A stretch of 64,000 nucleotides of DNA from Diphasiastrum complanatum (GCA_029204225.1 CM055101.1:7154373-7218372), one strand, 5' to 3'; positions 44,522-55,749 are shown, counted from the stretch's first letter. The notes: a model not told the origin generated them from the sequence alone. Numbers and translations are program-made.

Positions 44522-45155
44522 TCAAGATGTTATGGATCTATTTTTGCATGAGTCTTTAAACTCAAATAAGGTCAAAGGAGCATAAAGGAAGTGTTGTTCA
44601 AGTTTATTTTACTTTTTCTATCTCATGTTTGAGCTATTTGATGTGGATGTGTGCAAATTGTCAAGATATGGACAAACTAGCTACATTGTCTTGCAATATC
44701 TTATTGTTGGATTGTAGTAGCATTCTCGGCTGATTTTGCTGATGGAAATGAAGCTATTGGAGGTTAATTATGTCACTCATTCATGGCCAAGTCATCAAGT
44801 GTTGATGATATCTTGTGGCAAGATGGAGATGGAGGCTCATTCATGGAGTTTTATGGGTGGAGACATATCAATAAGGGACAAAGTTGGAGGAGACAAGCAA
44901 GCAAATGGTAATCACTCACATTTATTGTTTGGTTGCTGTAATTTTCTAGAGAGTTCAAATTTTGAAACATGGAGGAATCATTTCATTCACATTCTATTTG
45001 GTTCTTCATGTTCTAGTTATATTTTGATGTGTAAAATTGATGTAAGAAATAGTGAAGCATCCAATTTGGACACTATTTTCTATATCAATTATGAAAGATA
45101 CTTTAGAACCTTAGAAAGGAGATGTATACTTAGGATGGAGATCATTCTAAATTAA
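44370..45155 (+). pseudogene. Element 4 copy of the unrecognised family B module
   Basis: About 780 bp homologous to 54735-55500 in element 5 (SNGSGKQI.FNDF..QV.DQE.DLK; later GGSFMEF/Y, EIDVRNSEAS-type phrases). Here it is broken by stops at 44519, 44583, 44716 and 44766 and by frameshifts. At the end, AAAACTATGC is joined to AAAACTAGTTGAAGAG, so the RNase H tail kept in element 5 has been deleted, with ACTATG/CTATG microhomology. Confidence 0.7.
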
Positions 45156-45204
45156 GATCAAAGTTCTATTGTCAAAACTATGCCAAAACTAGTTGAAGAG
45201 GGAG

Positions 45205-45846
45205 TGTGAGAGGTTTCAACTAGTTTAGTCATATTTTGGTAAATTGTCAATAAGAGGCCAAAACTCATTTTAGACTTAGAGATAAAATTTTTTAAGTTAT
45301 ATTAGTTTAAAGTACATTCAATAAACACTTTTTGAAAGTGTGGGAAAGTTGGTAGTTGAGTTTGAGAGAGATTCAAATTTGAACTTTGGGTACATTGAAT
45401 CTAGACCCAAAAATAGTAGGGTTTACATTTTGGAGGGAAAGCCAAGTGGCCAAATAGGGTTTGGACACTCTATAAAAGGATGTAACTCATGGAGAGACAT
45501 ATCTTCTCTCTTCTCTCTCTCATTTCATCATTATACATGGTTCTCTTTGGGTTCTACTACTCATTGGTATACTCTCTTGATGATATCTTGCAATCTTGTG
45601 TGTAGAATGCTCATATTTTGCTATTTTCGGTTCCACACGTGTGAAATATAGTAGGGTATTGTAATTGTACAAAAAAAACATACTTTATGTTTTGGTTCAT
45701 GTTTTATCAGTATCCCTTAGAGTTAGCATCTCATGTTGTATGTAGATGCTGATTTTTCTACATTGGCAGGATTGTTGGTTTGCTCATTATTGTAACCAAA
45801 GATCATGGACATGGATTAGATCTTGAATGATCTAAAATCCTTCACA
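45205..45846 (+). repeat. Element 4 3' LTR (family B)
   Basis: 642 bp, TGTGAGAGGTTTCAACTAG to ATCCTTCACA. TATA box TATAAAAGG at 45471; palindrome CACACGTGTG at 45634-45643. Over 90% similar by eye to 51023-51676 and more distantly related to 55745-56393. The preceding purine tract GTTGAAGAGGGAG is at 45192-45204. Confidence 0.92.
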
Positions 45847-47644
45847 TTATTCCTTTCAGCCACTCCATTTTGTTGTGGGGTCCTTGATGTTGTATACTCC
45901 CTCTTGGTCCCATGGTCATCACAAAAGGCCTTGAACTTGGTAGATATGTACTCACCATTGTCACTCCTTAAGCACTTGATCCTTGTGGAAAATTGGTTCT
46001 CCCTTGCATTCTTGAACTTGATAGAGAGGTCATACACTTCATCCTTGCTCTTTAGTAGATAGATCCAACAAAATCTACTAAAATCATCAATGAATGCTAC
46101 ATACATCTTAGCTCCACTATTGTTGATTGTAGTAAATCCATGACCATCCGAATGTACAAGTTGAAAAGGCTTTGTAGATCTAGATATAGATCTAGTATAA
46201 GGTAGTCTATGCTACTTAGGCAAATCACAAGACTCACAAACATGATTGATGCCACTTAAGGAACTTGGAAAACCTATCACAACCTTATTTCCAGCCATTA
46301 CCTCCAATGACTTGGAGTTGAGGTGTCCCATCCTTTTATGCCAAACTTCTTGAATAGGTATTTGCTCTCTTGCAACACATCCAACTTGGTTAGCAATGAC
46401 ACAAGCATCTAGTTTGAACAACTTCCCTTGTCTTTTGCCTTTTCCAATCAAGACATCCTTCCTTTTGATCATACAAGCATCTCCATAAAACTCCACCTTG
46501 AGGCCTTTGCTTAGCATTTGACTCACACTAGGCAAATTCTTGGTAATAGATGGAATAAACAAGACATCCTCCAAATGAACATTTCTATTTGTAAAAAGAG
46601 AAATAGAAACTGTGCCAATCCCTTTGATTGTATATTCACCATCATTGGGCATGTAGATCACCCTCTTGTCATCTCCATATGCCAACAAAGAAGTGAAGTA
46701 CTTTTGTGAAAGGTCATGTGTGAACTTGCTCCACTATCAATCCACCCAGGATCTAGATCTCCGTCATGACCAAGCATACATGAAGGCATCACAAAAGCAT
46801 CATCATTTGCATCTTGAACATCCAAATCATCCTCATCAAGAGTAAGATTACCTTGTCTTGTCTCCTTGATCTCTCTTCTTCTTGTAGCACTCGCTTGCAA
46901 AGTGTCCTTTGATGCCACAATAGAAGCACTTGAGCTTTGATCTATCCTTCTTTTCGCCACTTGAAGAATTATTCACTTGATCTTGCTCTTTATACCATTT
47001 ACTTTTGCTTTTGCCCTTGAATTTGAACTTTGTGAACATAATATCCTCTTGAAGTGTTGATGTAGATCCACCTCTTGCCTGAAGCCTATATTCTTCATTG
47101 ATCAAGACCTGTTGAAGATCCATTAAACTTGGAAAAGTCTTTTGAATAGCAATACTTTGAAAAATGTTAGCATGAGCATCCAACAATCCATTAAGAATCA
47201 CTTGAACAAGCTCTCCCTCCTTAATGTTCTCATCAATGCAAGCCAACTCATCATTCAATGCTTTCATCCTCAAAACAAAAATACTTGGACTTTCTTCATT
47301 CTTTCGCAAACAAGAAAAGATTTTCCTTCTAGAGTCAGCACTCTAGAAGTATACTTGGATATATAAAGCTTTTTCAATGAATCCCAAGCATCCTTAGATG
47401 AAGTACACTTACCAACCTCCTTGAGAAGCTCATTGGTAACATTCATCTTTATCATATGTAGAGCCTTCTTGGCCCTCTTGTCATATCTCACTTGTTGTTG
47501 TGTTGCTGGTCTCTCCTCCAAACGTACAACAATATCCAAAACATCATTCATATCAAGAAGTGATTCTATCCTCACTTTCGACAATGAATAGTTACTTGAT
47601 GTAAGCCTATCATTGGCTTCCAACATGACTCCAATTGAGGTTGC
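45847..47644 (-). pseudogene. Element 6 gag, protease and integrase
   Basis: Starts MATSIGVMLEANDRL at 47644. Frame changes occur near 47310, 46950 and 46690, and there is a stop at 46210. Between them all domains are clear: CFYCGIKGHFASEC zinc knuckle, GWIDSGASSHM protease, WHKRMGHL and HVCESC integrase zinc site, FIDDFSRFCW, CLRSDNGEY (one Gly fewer than element 1) and [10 protein letters not shown]. It ends within a few codons of the last catalytic Glu. Confidence 0.93.
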
Positions 47645-48169
47645 CATGTAACAATGACCCAATCTTCTTTTTCAATCTATTTCAATGCACAAAGCAATCC
47701 TTTGAACAACAACAAATGTTTTCAAAAGAAATCACAAAGATTTGAAACTATCTCAAAATTGTCTTCTAGCACTTCTACCAAGCAAGACAACACATAGAAT
47801 TATGGAATCTTGATCAGCCTATGATCTATCCTCAATCTAATGACTTTTGACACTCCCTAATATTGAAACACACTCAAATGAAGTTCAGCAACCTCACTGT
47901 CTAGAGATTCAATCAAAAATAGACAAAATCACAAAAAAATGACTATTCCAAATCTACATGCAAATGCTGAAAATTTGATAAGCAATCTAATAGCCACCAC
48001 TAAGGCTCATCCAATGATCCAAAAATCGACCAAATTTAGTATGTGAAATCACAAATTGAAATTGATCAAGTTTGTAAACCTATTTAGGGTTTTGATCTAC
48101 CAAAGATCCAATCTACAAATGCAAAAAACTCGATTTTGGTGTAGAATCCCCTCTAGGACGCTCTAGCCT

Positions 48170-48637
48170 AAACCAGCAAGATACTGTATTTCATATGTGT
48201 GATTCCAAAAATAACAGTTATAGATCATTCTGCACATAGAATTGCATGCAGTCACAAGTACAGTGTACCAATGGATAGTAGAAACGAAGAGAACCATGTA
48301 TAAGCAAGAAATGAGATAGAGAAGAGAGAAGATGTGTCTCTCCATGAGTTTCCTCCTTTTATAATAGGTCCAAACCCTATTTGGCCACTTGGCGTTCCCA
48401 CCAAAATGCTAACCCTACTATTTTTGGGTCTAGATTCAAAAAGTACCCAACATTCAAATTTGAATCTACTCAAACTCAACTTCTAAATTTTCCACACTTT
48501 CAGAAATTGTTTATTCAAATGACATTTAGACTAATGAACATTGAAAAGTCAATCTCTAAGTCTTAAAACAAAGTTGGTCTCAATATGCCAAATATGAAAA
48601 TATAGCAAATATCATCAAACTAGTTGAATCTTTCACA
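48170..48637 (-). repeat. Element 6 LTR fragment (family B)
   Basis: Reverse complement of the family B LTR (GGGTCTAGATTCAA, GTACCCAACATTCAAATTTG, ending CTAGTTGAATCTTTCACA). The U5 end with the primer site is not recognisable, so the inner end is lost near 48170. The sequence 47645-48169 is leader. Confidence 0.8.
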
Positions 48638-48688
48638 AGAAGGACTCAAATGAGAAATTAGAGTGCATTTACTAGTTTGTTTTTCCTT

Positions 48689-48919
48689 TCAATCATCCGT
48701 TGTTGGAAGAAGCATGAGCTCGAAATGTTGTACGGCATGTGCATTCTCAATATTAGCCTTAAAAAAGTGGTTGTTTATAACACCCAATTTACCCACTGAT
48801 TCAACTGGCAATTCTTGCTCGAAATTAGCAATGCTAGACGGGCTTTTTGTGCTAGGAGAAGAGGTGTTAGTAGTCGTTGAAGCCTCCAGCGCTGATCTAT
48901 TCTCCACAGAATCTGTCAT
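48689..48919 (-). CDS. Short open frame of unknown function (76 aa)
   Basis: MTDSVENRSAL then a Ser/Thr-rich stretch and NNHFFKANIENAHAVQHFELML. The base composition is more GC-balanced than the neighbours. NHF-x-x-x-I-x-N followed by HFEL faintly recalls the N-terminal strand of Argonaute proteins, but this is far too weak to name. No neighbours support it; it may be a fragment of a captured gene. Confidence 0.25.
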   Translation of the reverse strand: MTDSVENRSALEASTTTNTSSPSTKSPSSIANFEQELPVESVGKLGVINNHFFKANIENAHAVQHFELMLLPTTDD

Positions 48920-48989
48920 CGTTAGCTACGCGCTCCTCGCTCCTCGTTGCCTCGCTATCACAACTCCTATTACCTAAAACAATGTTGTA

Positions 48990-50225
48990 TGACAAAGTAT
49001 TAATTATTTCTTAAAAATCAAATTTCAATTAAGTTGCCTTTGGCTAACTTGCCAACATGCTTTCTGAGGTGTCTTTATTCAAAAAATTGAAATTAATTTT
49101 ATTTTAAAAGACGCCTACGCTAAGCTGTCGGCTTGCTAGTTGAGATGACTAAAAAAACAAATTATTCGTTTAAATGAATTCTTGTCTTTTGTTGGCTACC
49201 ATATTGGTATGTTAGACTTTAGAGCTCCAAAAATATTTTTTCAATAATAAAATTGAATTTATATTTAAAAGGTAGCAAAGTGTCTTTTGTTGGGCCTATA
49301 TAAAATTTCATAGGTACTGAGATTTTTAACTATGTAATGAAAGAAAAATTCTAATTCATTTCTTATTTAGTGGAATGAAAAGGGTAGCACACCATATGCT
49401 ACATTTTGTTGCACCAATGGCAAAAAGAAACTTGCAAAAGAATTACTTATAGAATGTCAAAACCATTAAAAAAATTATACATAGTGATGCAGGTTCTTTG
49501 TTGTAGCATGACCTTTTGTAGTGCAGTCTTGTGATAAGAATGGTAATATTGGTAACTTCACAAGAACCTTACATAAATAACATTTAAATATGCCTTACAA
49601 AATGTGAAAATACATTCTATTTACAATCAATATCTCTATATTAAATTCATGAAGCAAAGATATTACATGATTCATGGCTTGTTATTTTGATTAAAATATA
49701 ACATTGCGAAAGTCATATTGCATAAACAAGATGTTTACATTGGAGATATAGACTTTAGTTTAGGTCAAAGCAATTATCTCATGTTATTTCTGGTACTTGT
49801 TAGTCAAAACTTTGATATGAACATAATAAATTTCACAATAATCCGCCTAACCTGGATTTGTTTACCATTATATAAAAAGTATCAATAAATATATGATTTT
49901 TTTTGCCTAACTTTGCTATACTAGAAATCTCAACAAGGAAACAATCTCCTAGCGTGTCATCTATTTTATAATCTCCTAGTGTGTAATGACTTAATTTCAT
50001 ATTTTAGAATAACAAATATTAAATGGGACAAATAGATGGGTGTTGTTAGATTTAATTGCGATTCGTTTCACATTGAGCAAGACATTTGGAGTTTTTTTCC
50101 TTGATATATGCAATCTCATTTGATAAATAATAAAACATTTAGTAGATTCTTTTTATGAAATCAAAATTTATATGTAATAGAATGGATAAATGTCACCATA
50201 ACTACATTGATTTTAAGAAAGAAAA
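48990..50225. other. AT-rich anonymous stretch
   Basis: No gene, LTR tip or RNA recognised. Around 49030-49140 there are two similar phrases (GCCTTTGGCTAACTTGCC and GCCTACGCTAAGCTGTCGGC). Confidence 0.35.
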
Positions 50226-50925
50226 TCTTAATATAATTAAACAAAGATGATATCCAATTACAATCTCTTTTAAGCTTAAATAAACACATGGAAACTATTT
50301 CATAGATATGTAAGTTCTTTTCAAAGTTTTTTGACTTGGTACTTCAATAATGCCATGTTTTGATTTTGATGATAATCTGAGACAATTCAATTCTCATAAA
50401 TATAACTTGGAACTTGTCAACATTGCAATAGTGAACCTTGCTCATGTACACAATTTAGCATGAAGTAAGTAGCCTTGGAACTTGTCAACATTACAATAGT
50501 GAAGCTTGCTCATGTACACAATACTAAGTTTAGCATGAACTAAGTAGCCTACTACATGCTATTTAAAAAACACCCCATCATAAAACAATTTAAGATTTTC
50601 TTATCAATTCTAATAATACTTACATTGTTCTATCTCATGCTTGTATAAATAGCATATTTTTGGACAACAATCATGTTTAGATTTAAAAGCTTGTTGAGAT
50701 TTCAATAATATATATTTTTATATTGAACTTATCCTATACTAATTCAAGACACAAATATATTAAGTAGTGGAAGCTATCTAACATATGAGATGGAGTTTTT
50801 TTTTTTCTAATACGTTAATCCATGCAAATAACTAATTCTCTCTTGTTTTAAGTTATTTTTTTAATGTTGTCTTGATAAATAAAATTGAGCATTCACACTT
50901 GTCTAATTTTATTAGAAATTTTGAA
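50226..50925. repeat. AT-rich repeat J, copy 1
   Basis: About 700 bp matching 58762-59440 nearly base for base (AATCTTAATATAATTAAACA; later ACACCCCATCATAAAACAA). Inside it a unit of about 70 bp with GGAACTTGTCAACATT.CAA is present twice (50405, 50473). No coding capacity; class unknown. Confidence 0.8.
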
Positions 50926-51022
50926 AATTTCCTATGTTGGCAAATCTAGCTATGTCAAATATTGTAAATTATGTACATAGTGGGTCCCGCACGTGTGAGG
51001 CCATGGAGCCACCTGGGAAACC
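50926..51022. other. Short spacer before a family B LTR
   Basis: Contains GCACGTGTGAGG (50990) and no gene. Confidence 0.3.
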
Positions 51023-51676
51023 TGTGAGAGATTTCAACTAGTTTAGTCTAGTTTAGTCATATTTTGGTAAATTGTCAATATGAGGCCAAAACTCATTTTA
51101 GACTTAGAGATGAACTTTTTGAAGTTATATTAGTTTAAAATACATTCAATAAACACTTTTTGAAAGTGTGGGAAATTTGGTAGTCAAGTTTGAGAGAGAT
51201 TCAAATTTGAACTTTGGGTACATTGAATCTAGTCCCAGAAATAGTAGGGTTTACATTTTGGAGGGAAAGCCAAGTGGCCAAATAGGGTTTGGACACTCTA
51301 TAAAAGGATGTAACTCATGGAGAGACACATCTTCTCTCTTCTCTCTCTCATTCCATCATTATACATAGTTCTCTTTGGGTTCTACTACTCATTGGTGCAC
51401 TCTCGTGATGTTATCTTGCAATTATATGTGTAGAATGATCATTTATTGTTATTTTTGGTTCCACACGTGTGAAATACAATAGGGTACTGTAATTTTGTGA
51501 AAAACAACTATATTTTATGTTTTGGTTCATGTTTGATCAGTATCTCTTAGAGTTTGCATCTCATTTTGTATGTAGATGCTGATTTTTCTACATTGGCAGG
51601 ATTGTTGGTTTGCTCCTTATTGTAACCAAAGATTAGGGACATGGATTAGATCTTGAATGATCTAAAATCCCTCACA
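51023..51676 (+). repeat. Family B LTR (5' LTR of a truncated element)
   Basis: 654 bp, TGTGAGAGATTTCAACTAG to ATCCCTCACA, closely matching 45205-45846 apart from a 10-bp duplication of CTAGTTTAGT near the start. TATA box at 51299-51306, palindrome CACACGTGTG at 51462-51471. A primer site follows. Confidence 0.92.
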
Positions 51677-52105
51677 TGGTATCAGAGCTCTTGTGTTTCA
51701 GGTTATTAAAGGATTAGCCACATTTAGCAAGGATTTGGAGGAGTTACCAATGCTAGAGCATGCTAGATTGATTTCTACTCAAAAATCAGCATTTTTGCAT
51801 ATGTAGATTGGATCTTTTGTAGGTCAAAAGTCAATATAGGATTATATACTTGATCAATTTCAATTTCACACTTGGTTTACTAGAATTAACTGATTTTTGG
51901 TGCATTAGGAAGGTGTCATTGGAGGCTACAAGAAGATATATCAAGTTTATAGAGATTGTATGTAGAATTTGAGATATTTAATATTTTGTAATTTTGTCAA
52001 AACCCTAATTTTGATTGGATCTCTAGTTTGTGAGGTTACTGAAATTCATTTGAGTGTGTTTCAATCTTAAAAAGTGGCAAAAATCATTAGATTGAGAATA
52101 GATAT
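51677..52105 (+). other. Primer site and leader of a truncated family B element
   Basis: TGGTATCAGAGC at 51677-51688, then about 420 bp of leader ending in GTGGCAAAAATCATTAGATTGAG-like text that element 4 also has at 41800. Cut by a Gypsy family D end. Confidence 0.85.
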
Positions 52106-52130
52106 GTTGCAAACTGAAAAATTGGCGTAG

Positions 52131-52825
52131 CTCCCCGACAATGGCGCCAAAATTGTAGTGGGTTTCTTTCCTTGCCTATCCTCAACCCAAGATCTAATCA
52201 ATCTAGCATCGAGGAGATGAAGTTAGTTGTCACGCGTAGATTTGTTCCCATGAGAGCGATAGCATAGTTTGGATTTCAGCATGAATGGAAGATTCACATC
52301 TAACTCTACCATCCACTAACCCTAAGCATTAACACTACATCCATTAACACTAGGTCCACAATGACGATAACTTACTCTTTCTCTCTCCCTTTCTCCCCCA
52401 TAACAAGTTTAAAAACATGCAATTCAAATAACAATCAGATCCAACAATTAGCAAAACACAATAAAAGCATGAGAGATGGAGGAAAAGTGATAGAGAGCAA
52501 GGACATTCATAAATCCATTTCACAAGAGAACCAATCTGCTTTATTGAAATAAAGATATGTACATGTGTAGGAAACTCAAGTTGGTCCCTTTGTATAGTAG
52601 AGAGGAGGACCCTGGCCTCTGAATTCTATTGGTCCATTTCTGCCTCCCTAATTATTTAAATTTAAAAAAGAGTCCCGCAAAAAGGCCTAAAGTCCTTTCA
52701 TTAACTTTCTAATTAATCAAATCTCTATGTGATCATCGAATTCGACTTACACATGCAGGGTGTCAAATCCCTCTCACTTATTAACTAACGTTAGGGTTGC
52801 CTTGGAATCTACAAACCCTCCAACA
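52131..52825 (-). repeat. Gypsy family D LTR with primer site
   Basis: LTR 52154-52825 (672 bp; read on the minus strand TGTTGGAG to CCCACTACA). It is preceded on the plus strand by GCTCCCCGACAATGGCGCCA (52131-52150), i.e. a minus-strand primer site TGGCGCCATTGTCGGGGAGC. The internal part stops after the primer site. A second truncated copy of the LTR is 21141-21637. Confidence 0.85.
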
Positions 52826-52859
52826 ATCTCCTCACACATTTCGACAAGGCTGAAGTAGG

Positions 52860-53345
52860 TGAGTTTGGACTTCTAGAAGACTGTTTACTAGTTCTCTATA
52901 TAGAAGGAAAATGGACCAAAAGTTCTCAAAATAGAAAGTTTGATCCAAGTGTTAATTTTGCATGATGAATCATCATACCACAAAGCATCCTCACACGTGT
53001 GAGGTCTGATGCATGATCAATACCATGAGCTCCAAGAAATGTATATATAGAGGCATATTTGGCCATAATCAACAAGCAACACCAATCTTGATTTTGAAAG
53101 CGATTTCTTGTCAATATCTCCATTTGTCTTCATTTGTTTTGATTGAATTGAGTTTCTATCGTAGTGTACTTTGTTTTCAGGCTAGAGTCTGTACTCTGAC
53201 AGGCTTTCACATGTGTGAAACTAGCAAGTACAATTTCTTTTATTAATGACTATTCTTGTTAGATTTTCTCATGTAGAATTGATCTAGATTGATCATCCAA
53301 TCCCTCCTATGGATCATTTTAGAATCCATTCTTGGTCCAATTTTG
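52860..53345 (+). repeat. Family C LTR fragment
   Basis: Matches the inner two thirds of the family C LTR: CACACGTGTG at 52992-53001, TATATATAG at 53041, GGCCATAATC, CAGGCTTTCACATGTGTGAA, CCATTCTTGGTCC. The U3 start is lost. It abuts the interrupted leader of a minus-strand family A element. Confidence 0.7.
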
Positions 53346-53376
53346 CAGCTTTCCACAGGGTGCCCTACCGACCTTG

Positions 53377-54215
53377 TGTCAAAAATGGTGAACTTCTGCA
53401 ACTTTGTCGCAGCACGAACAAGAAATGAAAATCGAACGAGAACAATTAGCGAAAGTCAACATCCCTTAACTCGAAGTACGAACAGTTTTGCGAATCATTC
53501 GTGAATCGTAAACACACCTCCAGGACCGCAAACCGTAAAGGGACGCAAAACAAAAAACTATGAAAGAAACAAAAAGGACGAAAGCAAATGGGAGATTAAG
53601 AAACAAACGAACGCGCTGCCAACTGGCACTTCAACGGGCTTGGAGTCGTAGACTTCATGCTCAGGTGAAATGAGTGGCAACAACGGAGAGTAACTGATTA
53701 GTTGATTAGCATTAACTAGTCTTGTGATTTTGCATTTAGCCATCTTGTAAACTCCACATTGTGGAGGTATAAACTATTCTTTCTGGATCATAAACAAAAG
53801 ATCTGAATAGACAGAAATATTTGTAAGAGACAGAGAGAGAGGTAGCGAGTAGAGCAAAAAAGAAAAATACTAGAAACAATAGAGCTGCGCATGAAAGTCT
53901 GCCAATGAGTAGAACACAGTAAAAGAGCAGAGTGTCATTTCACCAACCAGCGAGACACTGACGATCTCGCTCTAAAAATTAAACTGATAATACAGTCGTT
54001 CTATTTTCATGCATCTCCTTGTCTTGTGTCCTCTGTCTTGATTGCTAGAAAAAAATGTGTTCTGTGACGTGCAGTCAAGTGTCTAGGATCCTGTGAAGCT
54101 TCCGCACAAAAGAAAATTCAAAGACACAAAAATGTTCGCTAATAAAAAACGAAAATAAAAACTTAAAAGAACAGTTTTGCTATCGTGACACTGAGCAGTT
54201 TTCACTTCTGCGACA
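53377..54215 (+). repeat. Family E 5' LTR
   Basis: TGTCAAAAATGG to TTCTGCGACA. CG-rich start with GAATCATTCGTGAATCG. Primer site TGGTATCAGAAC follows at 54216-54227. A similar CG-rich LTR style accompanies element 7. Confidence 0.88.
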
Positions 54216-54280
54216 TGGTATCAGAACAGACAAGGTTTCACTACTGCTATCCCAGTAGTGATTCTTCCAGACAACACAAT

Positions 54281-54392
54281 ATGGCTACAACAATCCAGAC
54301 AAGAGTAGCAATCAGTCTTGATGGCACAAAATACAGAATTTGAAAATTCAAAATCAAAACACTTTTGAAGGGCAAAGGCATCTAGTCGGTGA
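54281..54392 (+). pseudogene. Family E gag start
   Basis: MATTIQTRVAISLDGTKYRI, then a stop, KFKIKTLLKGKGI and the junction with element 5 at about 54392. It is another gag type than those of elements 1-6. Confidence 0.8.
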
Positions 54393-54603
54393 CCGATAAT
54401 GAGGGGAACATTCCAAAGGTGTCTTCAAACATGATTGATGGTAGAGTGGATGGATCTAACATTCTTGATGTTGATGAAAAGGATCCTACTTTGGATGGTG
54501 GTGATGATGAACCTTCATCAAGTCAAAAGCCAAGGAGAACATCAAGAGAAAGACAAGTACCTCAAGGCTCACATATGATCAAAAGGATAAGCAAGTAACC
54601 TCT
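54393..54603 (+). pseudogene. Element 5 integrase-RT linker
   Basis: DGSNILDVDEKDPTLDGG and SSSQKPRRTSR parallel the linker in element 1 (TNVLDDNGVDDTLD, SSSQIPRRTPR). A one-base shift near 54560 moves the frame to that of the next CDS. Confidence 0.85.
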
Positions 54604-55749
54604 TTGGATGAGCCTACAAGTGTAGATCAACCAATGAAAGAAGAGGAATGGATCCAAGCAATGGATCTTGAGTATCGATCTCTTATGAAGAGTGGAACAT
54701 CTTTTGGAGGATCTTCTTGTGTACATGGAGCTATGAAAGTGGATGGATGTTATCTTGCTGTAAAACCAAGTAATGGATCTGGAAAACAAATAAGGTTCAA
54801 TGACTTTGATGATCAAGTTGAAGATCAAGAGATTGATCTCAAAGCGCTTCAACTAGTCAAAAGAGAAGTTGGCAATTTGGAGCTTATGGATATGTTTTTG
54901 CAGCATATTGAAGACTCAAGTAAGGTCAAAGGAGTAGCAAGAAAGTTTTTTTCAAGTCTACTTCACTTGTTCTATCTCATGTTGGAGCAATTCCATGTGG
55001 ATGTGTGCAAATTGTCAAGATATGGTAGAACTAGCTACATTGGTGAGCATTGCTTTGATGTTGGATTTGTACTAGCATTCTTGGATGGTTTTGCTGATGT
55101 AAATGAAGCTATTGGAGGTTCATCATGTCACTCATTCATGGTCAATTCATCAAGGTATGGTGGTATCTTATGGCAAGATGCAGATGGAGGCTCATTCATG
55201 GAGTATCATGGTAAATACATGGCAACAAAGGACAAGGAAGGAGGAGACATGCAAGCAAAAGTTGATCACTCACATTTATTTTTTGTTTTATGTATTTTTC
55301 CAGAGATTTCAAAGACGGAATCATGGTGGAATCATTTCATTTACATTCTAATTGATTCTTCATTCTACATCTTGATATGTGAAATTGATGTAAGAAATAG
55401 TGAAGCATCCCGAGTGGACACTATTCTCTATATCAATTATGGTTGTTTCTATTTTGAGAATTACATGAAAATTGAAAGAAGATCTATTCTTAGGAAGAAG
55501 ATCATTCTTATGATGGATCAAAGTTCTATTGGAAAAAACTATGCTAGGAGCAAGCATATTGAGATACAATATCACTTTGTGAGGGAGCAAGTCATTGCAA
55601 AGGAGGTGGAGCTTCAACATGTGTCTTCAAGGAAATGTGTAGCTGATATCTTCACGAAAGCATTGGGAAAAGACTTGTTCATCAAGCATAGGACTTCACT
55701 TGGAGTATTATCAAAGTCTATGTTAAAACTAGTTGAAGAGGAAGTGTGA
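54604..55749 (+). CDS. Element 5 chimeric frame: RT start, unknown module, RNase H tail (381 codons)
   Basis: Open for 1146 bp. The RT start EEEWIQAMDLEYRSLMKS (element 1: EEWIQAMDLEFEALMKN) gives way to about 260 residues I do not recognise. These include SNGSGKQIRFNDFDDQVEDQ, RKFFSSLLHLFYLMLEQF, GGILWQDADGGSFMEYHGKY and a hydrophobic HFIYILIDSSFYILICEI. From KNYARSKHIEIQYHFVREQ it returns to the normal RNase H C-terminus (SSRKCVADIFTKALGKDLF, LGVLSKSMLKLVEEEV). RT and RNase H catalytic residues are absent, so it is not an enzyme of the usual kind. The related stretch in element 4 is broken, whereas this one is intact. It could be a captured sequence or rapidly drifted pol. The stop is the TGTGA of the LTR, as in element 1. 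Confidence 0.7.
   Translation: MDEPTSVDQPMKEEEWIQAMDLEYRSLMKSGTSFGGSSCVHGAMKVDGCYLAVKPSNGSGKQIRFNDFDDQVEDQEIDLKALQLVKREVGNLELMDMFLQHIEDSSKVKGVARKFFSSLLHLFYLMLEQFHVDVCKLSRYGRTSYIGEHCFDVGFVLAFLDGFADVNEAIGGSSCHSFMVNSSRYGGILWQDADGGSFMEYHGKYMATKDKEGGDMQAKVDHSHLFFVLCIFPEISKTESWWNHFIYILIDSSFYILICEIDVRNSEASRVDTILYINYGCFYFENYMKIERRSILRKKIILMMDQSSIGKNYARSKHIEIQYHFVREQVIAKEVELQHVSSRKCVADIFTKALGKDLFIKHRTSLGVLSKSMLKLVEEEV

Larger units (their letters stand above)
41778..45846 (+). mobile_element. Element 4: family B Copia with replaced integrase/RT region
   Basis: Leader (part), gag, protease, then a long stretch that is not recognisable as ordinary integrase or RT, a polypurine tract identical to that of element 1, and a 642-bp 3' LTR. 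The 5' LTR and primer site are missing. Gag and protease are clearly close to element 1. The zinc knuckle and integrase zinc site are deleted. The 3' module is shared with element 5. It must have depended on enzymes from another element. Confidence 0.85.
45847..48637 (-). mobile_element. Element 6: minus-strand Copia, truncated
   Basis: On the minus strand: LTR part (48637 to about 48170), leader, gag from 47644, zinc knuckle, protease, integrase zinc site and the catalytic core to GVAER, where it is cut by the 3' LTR of element 4. RT, RNase H and the 3' LTR are missing. Coding similarity to element 1 is high, while the LTR belongs to family B. That links the two groups. Confidence 0.88.

Noticed and set aside
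45847-45851. TTATT after the element 4 LTR as target duplication
   Set aside because: The 5' LTR of element 4 is missing, so there is no second copy to compare.
50226-50925. Repeat J as a LINE fragment
   Set aside because: No endonuclease or RT text and no poly-A tail with target duplication was seen.
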